This document shows positions 47,701-58,579 of a stretch of DNA of 64,000 nt, one piece after another. Each line of letters starts with the position of its first letter. Position 1 is the stretch's first letter. A model generated the notes under the pieces. That model made no database searches, was not told the DNA's origin, and saw nothing but the letters and a program-made list of their open reading frames with translations. Source of the DNA: Micropterus salmoides (lineage: Eukaryota > Chordata > Actinopteri > Centrarchiformes > Centrarchidae); NCBI RefSeq assembly GCF_014851395.1, contig NW_024040374.1, positions 23,351,695-23,415,694 on the forward strand. Direction: 5' to 3'. Both the position numbers and the translations under genes were made by a program.

Positions 47701-49105
47701 AGGAGATTCAACTGTATGAAAACCCTGTGCCTATTAAGATCCTGCGCCTCTCATCAAGCAAGGTATCTTTTTATTTGTATACTATATAACATGTGGCACT
47801 GTGTTCAATATAGTGTGTTTCTTTGTTGGCAAATTTTGTACAATAAGCTTCAGTCTGAAAAATACATCTCACTTTGAATATGTTGTGACTTAATTGCCAC
47901 TGAGACAGTAGCGAGGCCTCACTGGTAATAAAGATCAAATGCTTTTGGTTTGTTAATGTGTGTGTGTGTGTGTGTGTGTGCGCGCACAAATAGGGCCAAC
48001 TGTATGCAGGTTCAGAGTTTGGTGCTATCCAGGTGCCGGTCAGTAACTGCAGCCGCTATGACGCTTGTGTGGACTGCATCTTGGCCAGGGATCCTTACTG
48101 TGCCTGGGACTTCACCACCAAGCAGTGCTCCTCAGTCTACACCTTATCATCCTCCTCAAAGACTGTCACACAGAGTCTTAAGGAGGGAGACGTCTCACAG
48201 TGTCCTCAGCCAGGTCTGTTCATGCGCAGGGCGCATTACTGGGAACACTTTTTGTATGACATGGCATTCCAGCAGTCTTCATTTGCATGCAGTGAGGCCA
48301 ACCGTGTGTGTGTGTGTGTGTGTGTGTGTGGTTTTTTTTAGATCCAGTAGCAGCTGTGGACTTTACCCTAGTTCCAGAGAACAACATCCAGCTGCCCTGC
48401 CAGCTCCACTCCAACTTGGCGCAGGTTCTGTGGCGATTCTCTGATCAAACACTTCACTCCAACAACAAATACTACATCTACAGTGGGGGCCTCCTCATCC
48501 TGAGTGCCTCTGAATCGGACGCTGGTCTGTACACATGTGACTCCGTCGAGCAGATCAGCGGCAGAACGTACAACCGGACTGTGGCGGTTTATCAATTAAA
48601 GCTCTACTCTGGGCAAGGAGCAGGGGGCAGCCCTACTCCTGGCAATGAGGTGATAAATTCCTCAGACTCTATTCACAGTCTTAGTACAGCTGCACCAGGG
48701 CTGGTGACAAACCCGGTCAATGAGGACCCATTGTCCCCCGAGAATCAAAGTGACACTGGCAGGGTGACTCGTTTAGAGGTGGCTGTGGCTCTGCTGTCGC
48801 TGCTTTGTCTCGCCCTCATAGGAGTCATATTTTGGAACTGGAGTCGAGGACGTTGGAAATGCCTGAAGTTTGTGCAGCGCTCCAATGAAAGCGAGGGGAA
48901 AAGTCAGTCAGCCGAATACATGCACATCCAGAACAGAACTTCAGAGATAAAGCTCCTGGGGCCTGTGTCTGGAAGACTTTGCAGTGCCAATAATAATCAC
49001 TCTGCTGTTGACTTCAAAGGGAACGGGGAGCACCACTTCACACCTATGGCTAACATTTCAAGTCTGGACGGTCTGGGATACATAAATGATGAGTCAGAGA
49101 TTTGA
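41755..49105 (+). CDS. sema4e: class-4 semaphorin (sema-PSI-Ig-TM), probably Sema4e
   Basis: Coding exons are 41755-41863, 42184-42326, 43476-43538, 43921-44019, 45080-45179, 45485-45595, 45795-45946, 46191-46363, 46692-46848, 46928-47150, 47647-47762, 47994-48213 and 48342-49105. Phases join to 2430 nt, 809 aa. After a signal peptide (LLSALSIVCGLMLHASFSA) comes the sema domain to about residue 498 (VYVCGTNAF-type motif YVCGTNAFSPTCDY, GKGKCPFDP, ARVCKGDMGG, LPDKTLQFIRDRPLMDD). The PSI domain spans about 501-553 (CSRYDACVDCILARDPYCAW). One C2-type Ig domain has Cys575 and Cys621. The TM helix is at about 702-720. The 87-residue tail ends ESEI, a class I PDZ ligand. Class-4 semaphorins signal through plexins in axon guidance, vessels and immunity. 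The sequence is nearest to SEMA4D from memory. The 4E label rests on mammals lacking a class-4 gene at this locus, so the class is sure and the letter is not. Confidence 0.88.
42713..42841. repeat. hAT-like MITE remnant (CAGTGGTCCTCAA terminus) in semaphorin intron 2
   Basis: It begins CAGTGGTCCTCAAACCTTTT followed by AGCTCATAACCCC, a widespread short hAT-type terminus. It matches the terminus found near 6809. The far end is not clear. Confidence 0.4.
47957..47993 (+). repeat. (TG)n tract abutting the semaphorin PSI-exon acceptor
   Basis: A run of TG to 47980, then CGCGCACAAATAG, forms the end of intron 11. It leaves almost no polypyrimidine tract before exon 12. Confidence 0.85.
48304..48341 (+). 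repeat. (TG)n-T7 acceptor tract before the Ig/TM exon of the semaphorin
   Basis: About 13 TG units are followed by GG, seven or so Ts and AG, directly at the acceptor of the last exon. The arrangement is the same as the variable (TG)m(T)n tract at the human CFTR exon 9 acceptor. Confidence 0.9.
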
Positions 49106-51100
49106 CTCTGCTGAGGCATAGAATTCAGTACAAGGCCAACGACACTGCACTCATTATCATCCTATAGGTGTACTACTGTAGAAAAGGTTTTCACATTATG
49201 AATTCTTTTGATTGGTGTTTTTATTCCTACACTTTCCATACATAAAGCTGAATTTTCACTCCAGTGAATTGTTGAAATTTTTTTTTTTTTTTTATAAATG
49301 TACTTTTTGTATGATAAATTGTGAATACACCTTGTGTAACATATTGTGTACAGTCAACACCTTTTTAAAAAAACAACTATTTATTTGTCACAATGAAGTT
49401 TTTCTTTCAGCAAATTCTACTTTACAGTCTTGTAAAAAGGGTCAACAACACTGAACAAGTAGAACACACTTGGATTTCTACATAGGCAGGCACATTCAAT
49501 TTTATTGACTGTTTATTTAAGACAACATTCATCTGTCAGAGAACATACTGTTCAGTCTGTGTTAATGATTGATCAGCCTGTACAAATTTTTTATGTCCAG
49601 GTAGGCTATGAATTTACCTCTTCATTTAACCATTTAATTGCCACTAGTAGGTGATATAGAGTGAACTCCATACCTCTATCTTCCATAACAAAATAATAAA
49701 AATGTTATATCATCATTGAGATTGAACTAGCATATCATTGGGATGCAGAAGTGTAGGTGTACATTTCTGTCAGTGAATCAAGAGGCACAGCAAAGACGAG
49801 AAGACGAGAAGAAGTTTGGCTTTTGGTGTCAGACTTTGGAAAATGCAGTTCTTGTTGATAATAAAAAAAAACTTTTTTGGGAGTTTCACGTGTCAAGCTG
49901 TCAGTAATGATTACCTTCTCTCTCGCACAGCTGTGAAGTTTATTTGAAAGCGATGTTGCGAGTTTAACTGGCATCCTTGTTGTCTTCGAGCAGATCCTCC
50001 CCTAGACTCTACAAAGGGATAATATCAACAAAAACACACACTGACTCCACAGTTACCTCACCCCTGCTTGTTTTTGAAGAAAACGTGTGAAACCAAACTA
50101 AATTACAGGATCATAACCTGAATCTGCTGTTTGTTTCACACTGTCATTAACAACAGAGCTCAGAGCCGCTTTAGGCTTCATCTCAAACAAGTACTGTAAA
50201 TATAAAAGGGCTGAAGTGGGTCTCTGCTCAATAATTTAACAGTGCAGTATAAGAAAGTTGTCATGAAAATTATTAAGGATATATAGTCGTATCAGGTGAT
50301 ACATTAATAAAATATTGCCAATGCAGTTGCATAGATTTTGCATAGAGTTTTTAAAAAAGTGCTTTTACACTGATCTGAGGCATATTTACACTGGGGAATT
50401 AAGACAAACCACTTGCCAACAATTGTTTTCAGCTTCTTTATTCTAAAAAAAGCCAGTGGGCTTATACAGAGTTTGTTTATACGTTTCAGAAAACACTGTA
50501 TTTTCTTAGCTGCCCTCTCTCCTGCTCATCAGCCCTACTTTTCCTCCCAAGATTTAATGAGGTTTCTTCTTAGTTCAGGCTGTCTTGTACTTGTTCTGTG
50601 ATACTCACAGGCTTTTTTTAATCTCGCTCAGTTTCTTCGAACTTTTCTGAATAAATCAATACGACAGCAGCATCTCTTTGCTGGGGTGAAAGATTCTATA
50701 CTGAGGATAAGGGATACAGAAATAAAATGCAGAGCAAAAGCAGGCCGAAGGGTCAACAGGCCGCACGTGTAGTGGACAGCGGTTCAAAACCGGTGCATCA
50801 GGACAAGTGGTATCATAGAAGACTTGTGTTATCAGTTTTTTTTTTTTTTAAAGGGTTTGAAAAGCTAAAGGATAATAAAGTTGTGGCTAATGCCACAGAG
50901 GATCTTTCAATTGATATTAAAAGATAACACTTTTTCATACAACAGCAATAATACTGTTAATGAAGACAAAATCAAAGTAAATCTAACCTTTAGTTTGAAT
51001 CTGGACGTGCGAACATTACTTAACACTTTACTGGACAGCAGATTTTCACTACAAATTCCAACCATTATACATTCAACAAGGGACAGGCAGACACAGTGGG
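49106..51100. other. tail-to-tail interval between semaphorin and scamp4
   Basis: It holds the semaphorin 3' UTR at its left side, a T-run at 49278-49293 and no credible coding exon. No single poly(A) signal for the semaphorin stands out. Confidence 0.5.
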
Positions 51101-51107
51101 AAGAAGT

Positions 51108-51113
51108 ATATTT
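51108..51113 (-). terminator. scamp4: candidate scamp4 poly(A) signal (AATAAA on minus strand)
   Basis: TTTATT on the plus strand is AATAAA for the minus-strand gene. It would give scamp4 a 3' UTR of about 1.5 kb (51,100-52,664). Other TTTATT motifs exist, so this is a best guess. Confidence 0.35.
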
Positions 51114-52664
51114 ATTGAAATGTTGCAAAATGTAAAGGTTGCTTTAACATATCCATTTTATTTTGTCACTTACCAAATAACAGAGAAAAATCAAAATACC
51201 AATCTCGGCAATTGGCCATGAAGGACACTTTTGTTTCTTCGTAAGAAAAGAAAAATAGTCAAAACTATGAGGCAGGCACCTTTAACTTCCAGTCGGTGCT
51301 TACACATCATATAGGTTTGACTGGACCATTGAGCCAAAATAAAAGTCACAATTCATTGGGTTTAATCAGATTCTTAAAAGAGGCTTGTTGGAATGACAAT
51401 TAGTTCCAATTAAAGTAAAGACAATTACAATAAAAGACAATTAAGTAAATTAGTTCATACTTGGACTATCAGACTGCATTTAAAAAGATTGTGACTTACA
51501 TGCAAAATTTCACTAGACTGCTGACCCATTTGCAGTTATTGTTTCAGTCAGCCAGTTGAGTCCGTTTAGGTTACATGAGGTCAGATTGAAATAATCCTGT
51601 TCAGTCCCACTCCCACGATAGGCTGCATGCAAGCACACTGCAGTCACTAAACAAAAAAATTCAGTCTATCTGAGGGAAAGTGAGAGTAACATTGGCAACA
51701 GCTGATAAGGTGCTTTCACGGCAGGGCGCTGACCACTAAAAGCAAACAGTGTAGCTTTTGAAACTTCAGAAACTAAATACTGAAACAGAGTACAAAATAA
51801 CATCTCCTTTGGGTGTGATCGTTTTCAGAACCAAAATAAAGAAAAGAGGCAAGTGTTTTGGCACATCAGCGCTCAGGATTATGCACTTGTGAAATGTTGC
51901 CACACGTTGTTTCACTGAAGCATAAGTCCAGTTTGACAAAAAAGCAGCACTTGTTAAGGCAAAAGTCAAGCAAGATATTTTTTACATGCAAAGTCTGCAC
52001 GCAATATTAAGGCGCAAGTCAAGAAATCACAGCCAAAGCAGGAAAGCATGGAGATATGAAGCAAAACATATCAAAAATAAACTGAACTCAGAATACACGT
52101 ATTACATTACACAAGAATTCCACCAGATAAAAATCGTGCAGTTTGCAGACGTTCTCCTGTTGCTCAAGAAAAAAAATCTGGTCCTTAGCATACTATGATT
52201 TCTAGCATGCAGATCTGGCAAATACATAAAACAATTCTATCATAAAAAAGGTCCATAAGGCACACGTCCTTCTTATGCTGCTATCCTCAAACAGTTCACA
52301 CTCTTCTTGGGTTTCCAATTGCATATTTGCAAGACTGTACATTTTCCTAAATACATTTCAAGCATAAAATTGTATTTCTTTCTCAGTCATTTTAATAAAC
52401 TACATGTAAACAAAGTTGAAATGGAATGGTACATTTTGAAGATAACCCTCTTGTTATGAGAAGTGGGGCTTTAATGAGATTTGGTGCCAAAACTCTTTGA
52501 TGAAACTTTTATAGCAATCTTATCCTCTCATTAAAAAATAAAAATAAAAATACATTATGCATTTTGTCATGTAAGGGTGAAATGATTTAGTGCTTTGAAG
52601 TGCTCCCTTGTGCACCACAGAAATGACCTGCTGTCTGTCTCCATCTAGAGGTGACTCTGAGCTA

Positions 52665-55600
52665 TCACCAGTGACTGTTGTTGGGGTAGCTCGGCACTGC
52701 GGCAGGGTACTGGGGCAAGCTCGGGCCTTGGGCCGTCTGAGCAACAGCGTTGAACCCTGCTTCCCTCACTGGTGCACTCTTCCACAACCCGGTGCTCCAC
52801 TCTTCCTGAGCGCGCTCCAAACTACCGCCACCTCCACGGTACAGTCTGTGCACCTGCCACGTGAAAGGAAAGGTGGGAAAAAAAAGTTATTAATGTTATT
52901 TTGTGTCTGTTTTTAAGCATGCGTGTGAGTTAATGTACATGTGGGACAAAAATGTTTGCGTGTATGTGTTTTCAGCATGTGTGCCCACTCACCTTAATGA
53001 GAACCACAGCCATTAAAGCAGTCACCAGAGTGAAGAGCAGAGTCGTGATAAGCATCACTATAGCTGAGCCCACATTTTGGCCGAAAAACATCACAGTCAC
53101 AATCCAGCCGCTTTGATGTGTTGGTAATTGTGAGATGGAGTAGTACGAGTTAGTGGATCATACAGTATGCAATTAGCAAAGTGGATTTAACACAAGTCTA
53201 ATTTACTAATGAGCTATTAAGCAGTGAGGAAACAGATGCAGTGACAACAGCATAATGGTGATCAGTGTAAAATTGACTTTATATGACACATTGTATCATG
53301 AGTGAATGGTGTTATTATCACAAGCAGATGTTCAGTTATTGGACATAAATATACTAAAATAAAATGAAAAAAATAAACGCTTTTCAAAAAAAGATTGATG
53401 TGGCATACTGAGTGTAAGAATTTAAATGTGAACACACATGATTTTATAACGTCAAAGCCACTGTAGGATCTAATACATCCTAAATTAATAGCATTTTCAA
53501 GAACAACTATTAGTAACATTATTTAGTATCTTTATTTGAAAATAACATCTTTAAAATCATTTTGATGGTACACTGACTTGGGCACTAGCTACTTCATTAT
53601 TTAATGTTGGAATCCCGGGCAGGACATTTATCACCACAACAGCGTAATGGTTTACAGCACCAACACGACTCTTCAGCAAGGTAGTTATAAGAAGAAGCAC
53701 AGAAAAAGTAACATACAATGTAAGTTCTTTGAAAGAAACTGGCTCAGTATTCTCTGTAAAGAGACTGAAAAAGACGTCGGAGGGAGCGAGGAAGAGAAAA
53801 AGAGAGAGTGATTATGCAAGAGACCAGACAACAGTAAATATGGGACTGGCTTTTGCTCGGCGTGAGCAAAAAGAGCTGAAAGGATGCAAGACAGATTCAG
53901 AGCTGGCCTTCTTGTTAGACTAGTAAGTAATAACTTATTAGCTGGCTTGCTCTGTCTTGTGTTTTGCACTTGCTTGATGTTTCCTGTCTTAGCAAAGTTG
54001 TCGACTCAAACAAAATCAGCCAGAGGTTTCACAGACAGAGATTTAGAAGCTAACCAAATTTCAAGTTGATGTTAACAAACTTACTAGCTAACATACTTGC
54101 ACATCTGTAATGTTACAGCAAGTGCTCTTGCGTCGGTTGCTGTATAGCTTTGTTGGCTAACTTGCCACCCAAGTTTCAAGCAACATTATGCTGCTGATGG
54201 TGGAGACCGGCGCCACAGCCAGGTAAGCCGGCAGTCTCTGTGGTCATAATGTTAGCAGAGGCGAAGAGACAGAAGAAGACGCTGACGGAGAAGGCTAAGA
54301 AGAGAAAAAGAGAGTGACCAAACAAGAGGCTCCTGGACGTTGGCGAGAGCATTGTGAAACAACAGGCTGCAATACAGACGCTGAGCTGGCCTTTTTTCTG
54401 TTGGACTAATAAATAATATTGCTATGTTTTGCTTGATGTTTGGCTGTGTCAGCTAAGTTGTCGACTTGCTAGTATTTTATTGTAATGTAAACATAACAAA
54501 TACAAGTGTACAGCTGTCCTTATTTAAGATAGCTGTGAATTACACTCTAAAATGGCAGGGGCGCCAAATTGCACAAAAACCCCCCCCCCCATACATAATG
54601 TTGGTTTAACAAAGCAGAATTGATTACAGCTGATTTGGACAAATGTGAATTATTTTCACATAATTTTACCATATTATTCCACACTTTCAAAAACAATTTT
54701 GTGAGCAACACTGTGACATATATTGTGACATGTTTGTTGACAGGTTGCTCAAAAGCCACAGAATTGAGAAAAATCAGTGTTTAGAGTTGAACCCTTCTGT
54801 CTTTCAGAAACTCAAGTAAGCCTTCTTTCTGACCAAAAAGACAAAAAAAGATGATCTAATATTTGAAATCAGTGGATATCCCTACAGAAGGCCTCCGGTA
54901 GTCTTAAAGTTATGGCTCACACCATCTAATCACCAATTTACACTGAACATCAGGAGTCTGAAGGTTCAGCAAACTGGCCGGGCCAGCAATTCAAAAACAG
55001 ACTTCAATTGGCAATTAATAGAAATAAAAATGAAGAAAGCAGCAGATAGTGTTTGACTACCCAGTTATGTTAACAACCTCATCATGTGTTAGCTTAATGA
55101 TTTTATTTTAGTGTTAAATCTATCTTAGCATCTTAATTTGAACAGACATGTGAAAATGCAAGTGTCTGATGGAGAACTCGCTCTCCAGCTGCCTTGATCA
55201 TTTGACATAAGCCCTCATGACCCACCCTCTGGTAAAAACTGGCAGGCAACATGCACACAGTCTTCAAAGCTGCTTTGGTTCAACTCACCATACTCCCCAG
55301 CCAGAGAAACCGATTGCCTGGACGAGGGCCAACACACACTGAAGGAAGAAGACGAAGAAGAAGGCCATGAAGTTGAACGAACTATCGGCCCTATGAACAT
55401 GAAAAAAAGAGAATACAAAGAGATGATACATTAGAAAAACAAACAAGCCAAGAGTTGCTCTATTTTTGTTGCAATGTTGCTTCTTCCTACTAGTTGTCAA
55501 CATGTGAATACAGTACTTGTTTCATCATACTGTCCAAACTATGAAAGTACAAAGGAAAAGCAGTAGGTACAATATAGCCAACAACTTATTATATTCCCGC

Positions 55601-58030
55601 AATACTTTCCAGCATTATAAAACAATAATTCCATGTGATACATTTGAATAAATAAACACAGCCTGAACCCAGATAGGCTGCAAGAAATGGATGTATTAAC
55701 TGATGAGGTAATGAGCTTCCAAGCTACTGTAGCTAGCTTTCACTGACCCTGATGGTGTTGACTGAAACTGTCTAAATAATCCCACTTTTAGTTGATATGT
55801 GCGTGATGCTTCCTAACAACCCACAGTTTTATAATAATACCATTTTATAATTAAATGACTGTCTATAGCAGGCATTACCAAATGAAATGTAAGAGTTTTA
55901 ATAGCGTGTAAGGCCTTTTTAAGGTGCACTGATGATGTAGAAAAACAGCCTAAGCTGATATGAAATGTTGGATGGATAATACATCATTGATGAATTATCT
56001 GACAGTGTTCCATGCCCCTTAAAGTTACAGATAAGTCATAAATCGAAAGAAGCAACACCAGATGTCTCATTTAAAAACCACCCTGCCCACACAGGTTTCC
56101 TGTTTGACAGCTGATCAGATTAGGAAAGGGATCACTGCTAAGATGATGTCTCTTTTCACAGATTCTGTTCCTGATTTTTGCAACATCCTACATTTGAATA
56201 CCCAACGGACCAAATGCTGCTTGTTGGACCAACCAGACAGACACCGTAAATAAATGATTAAATCTTCATGGCTGCACATTTTCACAGATCCCTACAATCA
56301 AGAATTTGGGCATAGCTTCTGAACATTCTCTTACCTTTGAGCCACATATCAAGCATGTCCCAAAAACTTCTTTCATTTACATAACATAGCCAAGATTCCC
56401 CCATTTTATCCAATTCAGACACTGAAATCCATGTACCACCCATGGCAGCAACAAGAGTCTTAATTTGGTCTTTTAATCCCCACAAGATCTACACTGAACA
56501 AAATTATCAACACAACACTTTTGTTTTTGCCCCCATTCATCATGAGCTGAACTCACAGATCTAAGACTTTCTCTGTGTACATAAAAGGCCTATTTCTCTC
56601 AAATATTGTTCACAAATCTGTCAAAATCTGTGTTAGTCTGCACTTCTCCTTTGCCGAGATAATCCATCCACCTCACAGGTGTGGCATATCAAGATGCTGA
56701 TCAGACAGCATGGGTACTGCACAGGTGTGTCTTAGGCTGGCCAAAATAAAAGGCCACTCGAAAAGGTGAAGTTTCACTGTATTGGTGGGGTCCGGGGGGG
56801 GTCTGGAAACCAGTCAGTATCTGGTGTGACCACCCTTGCCTCACGCAGTGCAACACATCTCCTTCGCATAGAGTTGATCAGGTAGTTGATTGTGGCCTGT
56901 GGAATGCTGGTCCACTCCTCTTCAATGGCTGTGCAAAGTTGTGGTCGAGACCCCAATGAGGATGCAGATGAGCTTCCCTGAGACGGTTCCTGACAGTTTG
57001 TGCAGAATTTCCTTGGTTATGCAAACCGATTGTTGCAGCAGCTGTCCGGGTGGCTGGTCTCAGACGATCTTGGAGGTGAAGATGCTTACACGCGGTCTGC
57101 GGTTGTGAGGCCGGTTGGATGTGCTGCCAAATTCTCTGAAACGCCTTTGGAGACAGCTTATGGAAGAGACATGAACATTCAATTCATGGGCAACAGCTCT
57201 GGTGGACATTCCTGCAGCGGGGAGGCCAATTGCACGCTCCCTCAAAACTTGCAACATCTATGGCATTGTGCTGTGTGATGGAACGGCACATTTTCGAGTG
57301 GCCTTTTATTGTGGCCAGCCTAAAGCACACCTGTGCAATACCCATGCTGTCTGATCATCATCTTGATATGCCACACAACTTGTAAAGTTGCAGAGACTCT
57401 TACGGAGATGTGCACTTTGAATAAAATGAAGCAGAAATTATTCTGATTCATGAGATTTACCAGATGGTGACTAACCTGAAGGCTTTGTAGAGTGGTCTGA
57501 ACCAGCAGGTGTAACTGCAAGGGCTGAAGAGGAAGAGCCAGAGTAGGGAGTAGCCAAAGTTGATGACACTTCCACCCCCAGCCCACCAAGCAATACATGA
57601 GATCACATTCATGCACAGCGTGCCTGAATACACTGTGAGGAGAGAGGACAGTGGAGATGTGGAGAGAAGCGAAACAGACAAGAATGATAGTGAATGATTT
57701 TTTTTACGGTGACAGTAGAGGGAAGAATGCATCTTCTCCTCCCAAAAAATGACTAACACAAAGGTGGAAATTTTTTGTGAAAACACTCACTCATCCAAAG
57801 CGTATAGACTCGGCGCACCAACTGCTGGTGGGGTGCAGGGATTTCCTCTTCAATGTTGTGGTAAAAGCATGGTTTTATTCTCACGAACTTGGGCAATGGA
57901 GGAAAGTTATTAACCCGATCTGAAACAGGCAGCACCGTGTACATTGGGAGTATTTTACGACATTTACATAGCATAGGAGAGAGGAATGTGGAAATGTTTA
58001 GTGTCAAGTGTGACTTTACAGACCTGCCAT
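52665..58030 (-). CDS. scamp4: Scamp4, secretory carrier membrane protein 4
   Basis: Coding exons in transcript order are 58024-58030, 57791-57919, 57476-57632, 55289-55390, 52993-53110 and 52665-52853. They give 702 nt, 233 aa, against 229 in human SCAMP4. The N-terminus is short (NNFPPLPKFVRIKPCFYHN) and lacks the NPF repeats of SCAMP1-3, as expected for SCAMP4. Four membrane spans follow: CIAWWAGGGSVINFG, LLWLFLFSPCSYTCW, FMAFFFVFFLQCVLALVQ and AIVMLITTLLFTLVTALMAV. The conserved cytosolic segment CWFRPLYKAFR is intact. The tail reads VHRLYRGGGGSLERAQEEW and ends PSYPNNSHW. SCAMPs are tetraspan proteins of post-Golgi and recycling membranes. The first exon (ATG GCA G before a GTCTGT donor) is the least certain part. 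A start further upstream is possible. The ADAT3 frame that shares the human locus is not present here. Confidence 0.92.
53745..54470 (+). repeat. two diverged direct copies of a repeat with a basic coding-like frame, in scamp4 intron 4
   Basis: The first copy, about 53750-54005, reads KRLKKTSEGARKRKRESDYA and then TVNMGLAFARREQKELKGC, ending KTDSELAFLLD. The second copy, about 54255-54470, retains KKTLTEKAKKRKRE and then a stop, and later encodes a degraded AELAFFLLD in another frame. Both are followed by TTGCTTGATGTTT and AAGTTGTCGACT. I believe similar frames recur in fish repeats, but I do not know the family. Confidence 0.5.
56491..57373 (-). mobile_element. internally deleted Tc1-like transposon in scamp4 intron 3
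   Basis: On the minus strand 57257-57060 encodes a paired-type helix-turn-helix start of a Tc1 transposase (GMSTRAVAHELNVHVSSISC, RRFREFGSTSNRP). Then 56956-56774 encodes the C-terminal end (AIEEEWTSIPQATINYLINS, MRRRCVALREA). The DDE core between them is missing. Inverted repeats are visible: GGCATATCAAGATGCTGATC near 56683 and its inverse near 57350-57368. The left end continues out to TACACTGAACAAAATTATCA at 56491, but the right end stops after CCACAC. The right terminus, about 190 bases, has been lost. Confidence 0.8.
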
Positions 58031-58579
58031 TTTGAAATCCCAGTTCTTTCCTGGATAATAGGAATATACAGATATTGAAACAAGCAGTTAACATTTCAGG
58101 TAGGAAACCCTTAACCAATGTTCATATGTCTTTTTACTATTTATATAAATTACTGCTTTTTTTTTCATGTTTTAATTAGCTTCACGACTAAAGAACATTC
58201 CTAACATTGATCACATTTACCTCCTACCGTTAACCTTCATCCAGTTAAAGTAACGGTGACGACATGAACCGGTTGCCCTTCCGGACTGCACGTTATAACT
58301 TTGGTCAAACTGCGAACTAATGTTCATTTTTATACAAAAACATGAACTTCTCCAATTTACTTTTTAACTACACCTATGCGAAGTTATCATGTGTTTCCTT
58401 TATGTGTGATATTATACAGTAATGTCAGCAGCTAAAGCACATCGTTATTTAGACAGCTCACTAACGTTAACGTTACTCCAACAGCAGAGCAGAGATGACT
58501 GAGCTCAGTGTCTCTTTATCTTACGTTGCTACTTCCTTTGACTAACTGGTTGGCAGTTGACAAAAACTACAAAGGACTG

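Noticed and set aside
48308..48341. Apparent MCVCVCVW start of the last semaphorin exon
   Set aside because: These codons come from the TG microsatellite in the intron. The exon begins after the AG at 48340-48341, and the phase matches exon 12.
57060..57257. Functional Tc1 transposase gene
   Set aside because: The catalytic DDE region is deleted and the right terminus is missing, so this is a remnant only.
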